Under the pieces are notes generated by a model, which saw only the letters and a list, made by a program, of their open reading frames with translations, was not told the origin of the DNA and did not search any database. A stretch of 36,871 nucleotides of DNA from Nocardioides sp. PD653-B2 (GTDB lineage Bacteria > Actinomycetota > Actinomycetes > Propionibacteriales > Nocardioidaceae). The number at the start of each line of letters is the position of its first letter. The first letter of the stretch is position 1. The stretch lies in contig NZ_BDJE01000018.1 of NCBI RefSeq assembly GCF_002117935.1, positions 1 to 36,871 of the forward strand, read 5' to 3'. This document shows, one piece after another, positions 14,588-20,688 of this stretch. A program made the position numbers and the translations under genes.

Positions 14588-14797
14588 TTACAGCGCGCGG
14601 GCGAGAGCGAGTCGAGCCTGCTGCGCGGCCCGCTCGGCCTTGCGGCTGAGCCGGCGAGCCCGGGCCAGCTGGTGGCCGAGCCGAAGCTGCTGCGCCTCTC
14701 CCAGGCGCGCGGACATTTGTGCGCGGGCCAGATTTTCGTGCAAGAGATTCATCTCGTGACTTCCGTTCGGGTTCGAGTTCGTGGTGGTGGTGTTCAT
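14588..14797 (-). CDS. Small Ala/Arg/Gln-rich helical protein, paralogue 1 behind whiB7
   Basis: This 69-residue protein is basic and probably all-helical. An N-terminal Asn/Thr-rich extension (MNTTTTNSNPNG) precedes a core, LARAQMSARLGEAQQLRLG, then KAERAAQQARLALARAL. The core closely matches the next gene upstream (14825-14989), position by position, apart from the extension. I do not recognise the family. No transmembrane segment or cysteine is present. It is third in line after whiB7 on the same strand and is followed by the hairpin at 14507-14548. Co-induction with whiB7 by ribosome stress is inferred from this layout. Confidence 0.72.
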   Translation of the reverse strand: MNTTTTNSNPNGSHEMNLLHENLARAQMSARLGEAQQLRLGHQLARARRLSRKAERAAQQARLALARAL

Positions 14798-14824
14798 CGG
14801 GTTCTTCCTCGTGCGTAGCGGCGC

Positions 14825-14989
14825 TCAGAGCGTCCGGGCGAGCGCGAGACGGGCCTGCTGCGCGAGCTGCTCGGCCTTGCGACCGGAGCGGAGCACGCGG
14901 GACAGCTGGCGTCCCGGCCGGCACTGCTGTGCCTCACCCAGGCGGGCGCTGATCTGCGCGCGTACCAGGTCGTCGTGGTGGATGTTCAT
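14825..14989 (-). CDS. Small Ala/Arg/Gln-rich helical protein, paralogue 2 behind whiB7
   Basis: This 54-residue basic protein begins MNIHHDDLVRAQISARLGEA and ends KAEQLAQQARLALARTL. It shares LxRAQxSARLGEAQQ, a QLxR segment and the C-terminal KAExxAQQARLALARxL with the 69-residue protein just downstream, so the two are tandem duplicates. The second half could form an amphipathic helix with Arg/Gln spaced along it. AGGACCTGCC precedes the ATG and offers a weak AGGA ribosome binding site. It lies 82 bp after the whiB7 stop on the same strand. The family is unknown to me; possibilities are nucleic-acid or ribosome binding. Confidence 0.7.
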   Translation of the reverse strand: MNIHHDDLVRAQISARLGEAQQCRPGRQLSRVLRSGRKAEQLAQQARLALARTL

Positions 14990-15071
14990 GGCAGGTCCTT
15001 TGACGTCGTTGTCGAAGAGATGGAGGTTGTCGGTCGGGTCGTGCTGGTCAGGAAGCGGGAGTGCCGGTGGA

Positions 15072-15398
15072 TCAGGCGGCCGCTTCGTTCTTGCGGGGAC
15101 GGCCGCGGGGCCGCTTGCGGGGGATCACCACTCCCTGGAGGAAGAGCTGGCCACCCCAGACGCCCCAGGGCTCACGGCGTTCGAGCGCACCGTCGAGGCA
15201 CAGCGCCTGGACCGGGCAGGCCAGGCAGAGGGCCTTGGCGTCCTCCACATCGGCGGGCGACTCGGCGAACCACAGCTCCGGGTTGTTGACCCGGCACGGC
15301 AGCAGTTCTTCGTCCACCTGGCCGGCTGTGTCGTGGAGCTGGCCGAGGCTGACATCGGCAGTGGTCCCATCGGTGCGGACGAGTTCGCTGACAGTCAT
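15072..15398 (-). CDS. whiB7: WhiB7 iron-sulfur transcription factor
   Basis: This 108-residue protein is the WhiB-family regulator that activates intrinsic antibiotic-resistance genes with the primary sigma factor. Four cluster cysteines lie at 35, 58, 61 and 67 (Cx22Cx2Cx5C), followed by the G(V/I)WGG turn at 79-83. The C-terminal AT-hook RGRPRK (98-103) distinguishes WhiB7 from other Wbl proteins. The ATG at 15398 has AAGGAGGTG (15405-15413) 8 nt away; the GTG inside that site is rejected as the start. It has a ~450-nt leader with an upstream ORF and a terminator. Its place next to uvrD2, mycoredoxin and nudC matches M. tuberculosis. Confidence 0.97.
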   Translation of the reverse strand: MTVSELVRTDGTTADVSLGQLHDTAGQVDEELLPCRVNNPELWFAESPADVEDAKALCLACPVQALCLDGALERREPWGVWGGQLFLQGVVIPRKRPRGRPRKNEAAA

Positions 15399-15466
15399 GT
15401 TTTTCACCTCCTTCTTCTGACCTGATCGCGTGGGTGTTGCGGTGAGTCGTGGTCCGAGAAACAGAA

Positions 15467-15501
15467 AGGCCGCGGATCCCGGGTTTCGGGTTCCGCGGCC
15501 T
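15467..15501 (-). terminator. Intrinsic terminator in the whiB7 leader (attenuator)
   Basis: Perfect 10-bp arms (15467-15476 and 15492-15501) enclose a second CCCG/CGGG stem and a GGTTT loop. On the minus strand the T-rich tail TTTCTGTTTCT follows. It sits 23 bp after the upstream ORF stop and about 68 bp before the whiB7 ATG. It would stop transcription unless the leader refolds. A further small hairpin, CTGTTG/CAACAG (15516-15521 and 15526-15531), covers the upstream ORF stop codon and may take part in switching. Confidence 0.8.
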
Positions 15502-15524
15502 GGAGGCTGCCGATGCTGTTGGTC

Positions 15525-15782
15525 TCAACAGTTCGGTGGTCTCCAGGCAGAGGTACCCGGGAAGTAGGCCGAGCCCATGTCGCCCGTGAGGACGGCCTTG
15601 GTGCCCGTGATGCCGGCGACGAGATCCCGCTCGATGCGGCGGCCAGCGGACACAGTGGTGCCCTGGACGTCGACGAGGCGCGCGCACGCGACGACCGTGT
15701 GGACGTCGAAGGCGTGGCCGGAAACGGGCATGCCGAAGCCGGACGGGATCTGAGCCGTCATCCGGAGCTTGATGTTGTTCAC
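15525..15782 (-). CDS. Upstream ORF in the whiB7 leader (85 codons)
   Basis: This 85-codon frame starts at GTG 15782 with AAGGAGGTG 8 nt upstream, one of the best ribosome binding sites in the window. The product begins MNNIKLRMTAQIPSGFG and ends SAYFPGTSAWRPPNC; I recognise no domain. Its stop lies 23 bp before the leader terminator. In mycobacteria and Streptomyces, whiB7/wblC leaders carry such ORFs, and slow translation by antibiotic-stalled ribosomes favours an antiterminated fold. This ORF is longer than a minimal leader peptide, so a separate function for the product is possible. An in-frame ATG at 15833 lacks a ribosome binding site. Confidence 0.7.
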   Translation of the reverse strand: MNNIKLRMTAQIPSGFGMPVSGHAFDVHTVVACARLVDVQGTTVSAGRRIERDLVAGITGTKAVLTGDMGSAYFPGTSAWRPPNC

Positions 15783-15857
15783 AATGGCCACCTCCTTCGG
15801 TTCGTCGTGCGCCGATCTTGTCAGGATCGTCATGCGCTGCTGTGCTTGCCCGGGAAA

Positions 15858-15886
15858 ACTATCGTGTGCCGCCGGTAATGGGCAAA
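15858..15886 (-). promoter_or_regulatory. Promoter of the whiB7 leader transcript
   Basis: On the minus strand, -35 TTTGCC (15886-15881) and -10 GATAGT (15863-15858) are separated by exactly 17 bp. Just upstream lies an A/T-rich stretch (ATTAAATCG, with further A/T to about 15915), rare in this GC-rich DNA. It is what the AT-hook of WhiB7 would bind for autoactivation. Transcription would begin near 15850, giving a leader of about 450 nt. Confidence 0.7.
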
Positions 15887-15948
15887 CGATTTAATGGGTA
15901 TTTCTCGAAAAAAGTCTGATGCGTCCGGTCCGGCCCCCGGGGAGGCCG

Positions 15949-17988
15949 TCAGCCGACCACGGTGAGGACGTCCTCGCCGTACCGCTCGAGCTTCGCCTGA
16001 CCGATGCCGCTGATCCGCAGCAGCGCCTCGGGACTGCGCGGCTTGTGCTCCGCGATCAGCTGCAGGGTCGCGTCGGTGAAGACGACGAACGCCGGCACCT
16101 CCTCCTCGCCGGCCCGGTCGCGGCGCCACTCGCGCAGTCGCTCGAAGAGCTCCTCGTCGTAGGACGCCGGGCAGTCCGCGCAGCGGCCGCGCTTCTTCTC
16201 CGCCCCGGTCGAGAGCGGCTTGCCGCACTCGCGACAGCTCATCACCTTGCGCCCGCGCGGTGCCTCGCGCGCGCCGCGGGCCTCGTCGGGCAGCAGCCGG
16301 TCGAGGAACCGGGACGGCTTGCGGGTCGCGCGGCCGCCGGGGTTGCGGGCCTGGGCCCACGACAGCGCGAGGTCGACGCGGGCGCGCGTCATCCCGACGT
16401 AGAGGAGCCGGCGCTCCTCCTCGATCGCGGCCGGGGTGTCGGCGTAGGTGATCGGCAGGGTGCCGTCCTGGAGGCCGCAGAGGAACACGGTGTCCCACTC
16501 GAGGCCCTTGGCGGCGTGGAAGGTGGCGAGCGTGACGCCGTCGGCGACCGGGGCGTGCTGCTCGGAGGCGCGGCGGTCGAGGTCGTCGACGAACACGTTG
16601 AGGTCGGCGTCGGGGTGGGCCAGGGCGAACTCGGTCGCCTGGTGGAACAGCGCCTGCCAGGACTCCCAGCGGTCGCGGGTCTGGCCGCGGGCGGTCGGCG
16701 CCTCGGCGCTCCAGCCCATGCCGGCCAGGGTGCCGTGCACGGCGTCGACCCAGCTGTCGGACGACTCGGCCTCACCGGAGCGGGCCGCACCGCGGAGCCG
16801 CGTGACCGCCTCGCGCACCTCGGGCCGGTCGAAGAAGCGGGCGGCACCGCGCACGACGTACGGCAGGCCGCGCGCGGAGAGCGCCTCCTCGAACGCCTCG
16901 GAGAGGGCGTTGATGCGGAAGAGGATCGCCACCTCGCTCAGGGGGCGCCCGGCGTCGCGCAGCCGGGTGATCTGGGCCGCGACCGCCTCGGCCTCGGCGA
17001 CCTCGTCGGGGCGAGGCGTGTAGGTCACCGTCGGGCCGGACGGGCGCTGCGCGCGCAGCTCGACGCCGCGGCTGGCCGAGCCCGCGAGCAGCGCGTTGGC
17101 GGCCGTCACCACTTCGGGGGTCGAGCGGTAGTTGCGGACCAGCTCGATCGAGGTCGTGCCGGGGAACTTGGCCCGGAAGTCGCGCAGGTAGTCGGCGTTG
17201 GCGCCGGCGAAGGAGTAGATCGTCTGGGCCGGGTCACCGACCACGCAGAGCTCGTTGCGGCCGCCGAGCCACAGGTCGAGCAGCGCGGACTGGATCGGGG
17301 AGACGTCTTGGAACTCGTCGACGACAAACCACTTGTACTGCCGGCGGACCTGGGCCGCGACCCGCTCGTCGTCGGCGAGCATCCCGGCGGTGAGGAGCAG
17401 GACGTCCTCCATGTCCATCCGGCCCTGGCCGCGCTTGACCTCCTCGTAGCTGCCGAACACGCGGCCGACGGTCTCCGGGTCGTGGCCGGTGACGGTGCGC
17501 CCGCGGGCGAGCGCCACCGCGGCGTAGTCGTCGGGGTGGACGTTGCTGACCTTGGCCCATTCGACCTCGGAGGCGAGGTCGCGCAGCAGCGCCTGGTCGG
17601 CGGGGAGCCGCTGGCGCCGCACGGCCGTCGCGAGCAGGCCGATCTTGGACTCGATGAGCGTGGGCAGCTCGGTGCCGTGGGCGTGCGGCCAGAAGTAGCG
17701 CAGCTGGCGGAGCGCGGCCGAGTGGAAGGTCCTCGCCTGCACCGGGCCCGCTCCCAACGCGCGCAAGCGCCCCCGCATCTCGCCGGCGGCGCGGGTGGTG
17801 AAGGTGACCGCCAGGACCTCGGTGGGGGCGTAGACGCCGGTGGCCACACCGTGCGCGATCCGGTGGGTGATCGCCCGGGTCTTGCCGGTGCCGGCTCCGG
17901 CGAGCACCCGGACCGGTCCGCGCAGCGCCTCGGCGACCTGGCGCTGCTCGGGGTCGAGCGCGGCGAGCAGGTCGGGGGCGAGGGCCAT
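15949..17988 (-). CDS. uvrD2: ATP-dependent DNA helicase UvrD2
   Basis: This 679-residue superfamily 1A 3'-5' helicase is shorter than UvrD1/PcrA. Walker A is AGAGTGKT (about 30-37); FVVDEFQDVSPIQ is the Walker B region. VVGDPAQTIYSFAGA, LVRNYRST, FHAAKGLEWDTVFLCG and LLYVGMTRARVDLALSWA are later motifs. A four-cysteine zinc motif (CREC and CADC) and a C-terminal HRDC domain (about 610-679, ELFERLREWR to ISGIGQAKLERYG) identify UvrD2. ATG 17988 is chosen because GAGGAG lies 12 nt upstream and the helicase begins directly after. An in-frame TTG at 18039 abuts a -10-like TAGGGT and would lie at or before the transcript start. It is divergent from the mycoredoxin gene. Confidence 0.94.
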   Translation of the reverse strand: MALAPDLLAALDPEQRQVAEALRGPVRVLAGAGTGKTRAITHRIAHGVATGVYAPTEVLAVTFTTRAAGEMRGRLRALGAGPVQARTFHSAALRQLRYFWPHAHGTELPTLIESKIGLLATAVRRQRLPADQALLRDLASEVEWAKVSNVHPDDYAAVALARGRTVTGHDPETVGRVFGSYEEVKRGQGRMDMEDVLLLTAGMLADDERVAAQVRRQYKWFVVDEFQDVSPIQSALLDLWLGGRNELCVVGDPAQTIYSFAGANADYLRDFRAKFPGTTSIELVRNYRSTPEVVTAANALLAGSASRGVELRAQRPSGPTVTYTPRPDEVAEAEAVAAQITRLRDAGRPLSEVAILFRINALSEAFEEALSARGLPYVVRGAARFFDRPEVREAVTRLRGAARSGEAESSDSWVDAVHGTLAGMGWSAEAPTARGQTRDRWESWQALFHQATEFALAHPDADLNVFVDDLDRRASEQHAPVADGVTLATFHAAKGLEWDTVFLCGLQDGTLPITYADTPAAIEEERRLLYVGMTRARVDLALSWAQARNPGGRATRKPSRFLDRLLPDEARGAREAPRGRKVMSCRECGKPLSTGAEKKRGRCADCPASYDEELFERLREWRRDRAGEEEVPAFVVFTDATLQLIAEHKPRSPEALLRISGIGQAKLERYGEDVLTVVG

Positions 17989-18039
17989 GCGGGGGAACAA
18001 CTCCTCAGACGGGATGGTTCTATCGGCGAGACGTTCCAA

Positions 18040-18045
18040 ACCCTA
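18040..18045 (-). promoter_or_regulatory. -10 element TAGGGT upstream of uvrD2
   Basis: The minus-strand hexamer TAGGGT fits TAnnnT and predicts a transcript start near 18033. This leaves a ~45-nt leader before ATG 17988 with GAGGAG as ribosome binding site. It lies in the 79-bp region shared with the divergent mycoredoxin gene. Confidence 0.45.
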
Positions 18046-18067
18046 GACGCCGGAGGCGACAGTCCGA

Positions 18068-18319
18068 ATGAGCGGTTCCTTCACGATGTACTCCACCCCG
18101 TGGTGTGGCTACTGCCACCGTCTCAAGGGCCAGCTCGACCGCGAAGGCATCGCGTTCGACATCGTGGACATCGAGCAGAATCCCGAGGCGGCGCAGATCG
18201 TCGAGTCCGCCAACAACGGCAACCAGACCGTCCCCACCCTGGTCTACTCCGACGGCTCCGCGCAGACGAACCCGTCGCTGGCCCAGGTCAAGGACAAGCT
18301 CGCCTCGCTGGCCGTCTGA
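18068..18319 (+). CDS. Mycoredoxin-1-like glutaredoxin
   Basis: This 83-residue thioredoxin-fold oxidoreductase carries the active site WCGYC (about residues 12-16). A TVPTLV cis-Pro loop (about 54-59) follows. Mycoredoxins reduce mycothiol mixed disulfides in the cytoplasm of actinobacteria; the size, WCGYC motif and neighbours match Rv3198A. GGAGG lies about 11 nt before ATG 18068, a rather long spacing. It is divergent from uvrD2 and convergent with the nudC-like gene, with two overlapping hairpins between. The terminal YSDGSAQTNPSLAQVKDKLA segment is typical of the family. Confidence 0.93.
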   Translation: MSGSFTMYSTPWCGYCHRLKGQLDREGIAFDIVDIEQNPEAAQIVESANNGNQTVPTLVYSDGSAQTNPSLAQVKDKLASLAV

Positions 18320-18323
18320 CGCA

Positions 18324-18359
18324 GTGCGGGTTTCACCGGGCACCCGGTGAAACCCGCAC
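18324..18359 (+). terminator. Terminator hairpin after mycoredoxin (hairpin 1 of an overlapping pair)
   Basis: Perfect 16-bp arms (18324-18339 and 18344-18359) enclose a GCAC loop, beginning 5 bp after the mycoredoxin stop. The last five bases of its right arm (18355-18359) are also the first five of hairpin 2, so the two cannot be fully formed together. Confidence 0.8.
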
Positions 18360-18390
18360 GACACGCCGACGAGTCACGGCGTGTCGTGCG
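18355..18390. terminator. Second hairpin between mycoredoxin and nudC (hairpin 2, overlaps hairpin 1)
   Basis: Perfect 14-bp arms (18355-18368 and 18377-18390) enclose an 8-nt loop. It lies 34 bp beyond the nudC stop on the minus strand and is followed by GCTTTGG on the plus strand. It probably terminates transcription from the nudC side and competes with hairpin 1 on the plus strand. Confidence 0.65.
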
Positions 18391-18423
18391 GCTTTGGCAC
18401 GACAAGTACGGCGTACGGCGTGC

Positions 18424-19332
18424 TCACCACTGGCCGGGGAGCGGACCGCCGTACCAGTGCTCGACCAGGGAGCGGCTGATCGAGATGCCGCCGGGGAGCA
18501 CGAGGGTGCCGGCCTCGGCGAGCTCCTTCATCTGCGCGCGGGTGAACCAGCGCGCCTCCTCGATCTCGTGCTCGTCGACGGTCACCTCGGTCGTCGTCGC
18601 CCGGGCGACGAACCCCAGCATCAGGCTGGCCGGGAGCGGCCAGGGCTGGTTGCCGAAGTACTCCACGTCGCCGATCTCGATGCCGACCTCCTCGGCGACC
18701 TCACGCCGTACGGCGTCCTCGAGCGTCTCGCCCGGCTCGCAGAAGCCGGCCAGGGTGGAGAAGCGCCCCTCCGGCCAGACCGCCTGGCGGCCGAGCAGGC
18801 AGCGCTCCTCCTCGGAGCCCGGCTCCCCCGACGTGACGACCATGATCACCGCGGGGTCGGTGCGCGGGAACTGCGTGTGGCCCTCGGAGCACACCAGCTC
18901 GTGACCGGCCTTGGTCGGCTCGAGCGGCCGGGCGCAGCGCGGGCAGAAGCGGGTCACGAAGAGCCACTCCGCCAGCCCCAGCGCGTGGAAGACCAGCGGC
19001 GCGCTCGCGAGCGTGTCGTCGGCCAGGTGGGGCAGCAGGCCGCGCAGCGGCAGCCACTCCCCCTTCTCCGCCGTCGAGGCCGCGGCGTCGGCGATCAGCG
19101 CGAACCACGCCCGCCCGTCGTGCTCCCCCAGCAGCACCCGCAGCCCGTCCGGGGCGTCGGCCGGGGACACCCAGTCGATGCGACCGTCGACCGGCTTGAT
19201 CCGGGTGCCGGACACGACCAGGACCCGGGTCTCCGGGTCGGACCAGCGCTGCTCGAGCCAGTCGTCGTCGGCCCGGTGGACGCCGAGCCGGTCGTGCGGG
19301 TTGGCGGAGAGCAGCTCATGCGGGTATGTCAC
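18424..19332 (-). CDS. nudC: NAD(+)/NADH pyrophosphatase NudC-like
   Basis: This 302-residue protein has the NudC layout. An N-terminal domain (to about 145) is followed by a zinc-ribbon region beginning FCPRC and a Nudix domain. The box reads GFCEPGETLEDAVRREVAEE, then VG, with the glutamates intact. The NudC-specific signature SQPWPFPxS appears as NQPWPLPAS. NudC cleaves NADH to NMNH and AMP and can remove NAD caps from RNA; the reaction is inferred from family. In the zinc ribbon the third Cys is present (VCSEGH) but the usual fourth is replaced, perhaps by His. GTG 19332 has TAGTCT ending 7 nt upstream. It matches Rv3199c in position. Confidence 0.93.
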   Translation of the reverse strand: MTYPHELLSANPHDRLGVHRADDDWLEQRWSDPETRVLVVSGTRIKPVDGRIDWVSPADAPDGLRVLLGEHDGRAWFALIADAAASTAEKGEWLPLRGLLPHLADDTLASAPLVFHALGLAEWLFVTRFCPRCARPLEPTKAGHELVCSEGHTQFPRTDPAVIMVVTSGEPGSEEERCLLGRQAVWPEGRFSTLAGFCEPGETLEDAVRREVAEEVGIEIGDVEYFGNQPWPLPASLMLGFVARATTTEVTVDEHEIEEARWFTRAQMKELAEAGTLVLPGGISISRSLVEHWYGGPLPGQW

Positions 19333-19339
19333 TCGGACG

Positions 19340-19355
19340 AGACTAGTTCTAGGCT
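19340..19355. promoter_or_regulatory. Back-to-back leaderless promoters of nudC and purine nucleoside phosphorylase
   Basis: On the minus strand TAGTCT (19345-19340) ends 7 nt before the nudC GTG (19332). On the plus strand TAGGCT (19350-19355) ends 7 nt before the phosphorylase GTG (19363). The hexamers are separated by only 4 bp. The two start codons are 30 bp apart, so two RNA polymerases cannot bind at once. Confidence 0.65.
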
Positions 19356-19362
19356 CGCGCCG

Positions 19363-20070
19363 GTGAGCACCCACATCGGCGCCCAGCCCGGCGACATCGC
19401 CCCCCTCGTCCTGATGCCCGGCGATCCGCTTCGGGCGAGGTGGATCGCGGAGACCTTCCTCGACGACGCGCGCTGCTACACCGAGGTCCGCGGCATGTAC
19501 GGCTACACCGGCACCTGGCGCGGCCACCCCGTCTCCGTGCAGGGCTCCGGCATGGGCCAGCCGTCACTGGCGATCTACGCCAACGAGCTCTACTCGGAGT
19601 ACGACGTGCAGTCGGTCATCCGGGTCGGCTCCTGCGGCGCCCTGACCGAGAAGCTCGCCGTCCGCGACATCGTGATCGCCTCCGGCGCCTGCACCGACTC
19701 GTCGATGAACCGGATCACCTTCGGCGGGCTCGACTACGCGCCGGTCGCCGACTTCGGCCTGCTGCACGCGGCGTACGGCGCTGCGTCCGGACGCGACGGC
19801 GTGCACGTCGGCCTGATCTACAGCAGCGACTCGTTCTACCCGTCGCGGCCCGAGCTCTCGGCGCGGATGGTCGAGTACGGCGTGCTCGCGGTCGAGATGG
19901 AGGCCAGCGCCCTCTACACGCTGGCCGCGAAGCACGGCCGCCGCGCGCTGGCGATCTGCACGGTCTCCGACCACATCGTCACCGGCGAGCAGACGACGTC
20001 GCAGGAGCGCGAGCAGACCTTCGGCGCGATGGTCGAGCTCGCGCTCGAGGCCGGGCTCGCTCAGAGCTGA
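19363..20070 (+). CDS. deoD: Purine-nucleoside phosphorylase, DeoD type
   Basis: This 235-residue hexameric-type phosphorylase cleaves purine (deoxy)nucleosides with phosphate in purine salvage. Motifs are LMPGDPLRAR (phosphate binding, about 17-26), GSGMGQPSLAIYANEL (61-76), RVGSCGAL (87-94), VEMEASALYTLAA (purine/ribose site, near residue 179) and TVSDHI with the catalytic Asp (near residue 202). Length and motifs match E. coli DeoD. GTG 19363 has TAGGCT ending 7 nt upstream, so the transcript is probably leaderless. The 3' end overlaps the convergent PH-domain gene by 10 bp. In M. tuberculosis no phosphorylase sits here, so it is a lineage-specific insertion in this block. Confidence 0.95.
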   Translation: MSTHIGAQPGDIAPLVLMPGDPLRARWIAETFLDDARCYTEVRGMYGYTGTWRGHPVSVQGSGMGQPSLAIYANELYSEYDVQSVIRVGSCGALTEKLAVRDIVIASGACTDSSMNRITFGGLDYAPVADFGLLHAAYGAASGRDGVHVGLIYSSDSFYPSRPELSARMVEYGVLAVEMEASALYTLAAKHGRRALAICTVSDHIVTGEQTTSQEREQTFGAMVELALEAGLAQS

Positions 20071-20624
20071 GCCCGCAGCCGGTCGAGTGCCTCGTGGGTC
20101 AGCCAGGCGGCGAACGCCTCCGTGTCGACCGCGAGGTTGGGCGGCAGGGTGATGGTCCCGGGCCGATCCCGCCGGCGCCGACCGGCGAGGCGCACCACCC
20201 ACGACCGCGACCCCACCCAGGCGTCGTAGAACTCGTCGCTGACCACGATCGCGATCCACCGGTTGTGGCTCGCGGAGTAGGCGATCGCGCCGGACAGCTC
20301 CCCCCAGGGCACCCGCAGCACGCCGTGCCGGACCGTGATGCCCTCGGCGTCCACGAGCACGACGGGTGAGGCCCACGACCCGAGCCGCAGGACCTGCTGG
20401 ACGGACATCACCAGCAACGGGACGGTGATCAGCATCAGGAGCGCGCCCACGACCCGGATGCCGACGCCGTCCGCGAGCAGCAGGCAGGCCACCGAGATCA
20501 TGCCCATGTAGAGCCCGACGACGGCGTAGAGCCACGACCGCCACCGCTTCACGTCGACGGCCACCCGCCCGGAGCTGCGCAGCTCGACGCTCCACGCGAC
20601 GCCCTGCGGATCCGTCGTCACCAT
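20061..20624 (-). CDS. PH-domain-like two-pass membrane protein
   Basis: This 187-residue protein has two adjacent hydrophobic helices near residues 30-80 (WLYAVVGLYMGMISVACLLL and GIRVVGALLMLITVPLLVMS). A C-terminal soluble domain resembles a bacterial PH-like fold (VLVDAEGITVRHGVLRVPWG, RWIAIVVSDEFYDAW). The helices-then-PH layout is common among actinobacterial PH domain-containing membrane proteins of unknown function. ATG 20624 is chosen; a longer open frame to 20687 adds no recognisable sequence. It converges on and overlaps the phosphorylase gene end and diverges from the flavoprotein gene. No ligand can be predicted. Confidence 0.82.
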   Translation of the reverse strand: MVTTDPQGVAWSVELRSSGRVAVDVKRWRSWLYAVVGLYMGMISVACLLLADGVGIRVVGALLMLITVPLLVMSVQQVLRLGSWASPVVLVDAEGITVRHGVLRVPWGELSGAIAYSASHNRWIAIVVSDEFYDAWVGSRSWVVRLAGRRRRDRPGTITLPPNLAVDTEAFAAWLTHEALDRLRAQL

Positions 20625-20688
20625 GGCCGTCGTCTGCCACCGGACGGCGCGCGCGAAACATCCGTGCGGCCGGCGGTGTTCTCCCACC

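Noticed and set aside
17989..18039. Longer UvrD2 start at TTG 18039
   Set aside because: The TTG directly abuts a -10-like TAGGGT, so it would lie at or before the transcript start. The helicase domain begins right after ATG 17988, which has GAGGAG upstream.
15919..19362. A long plus-strand frame opposite uvrD2 and nudC that runs into the purine phosphorylase
   Set aside because: Only the last 235 codons from GTG 19363 encode a real protein. The rest is antisense to motif-complete genes.
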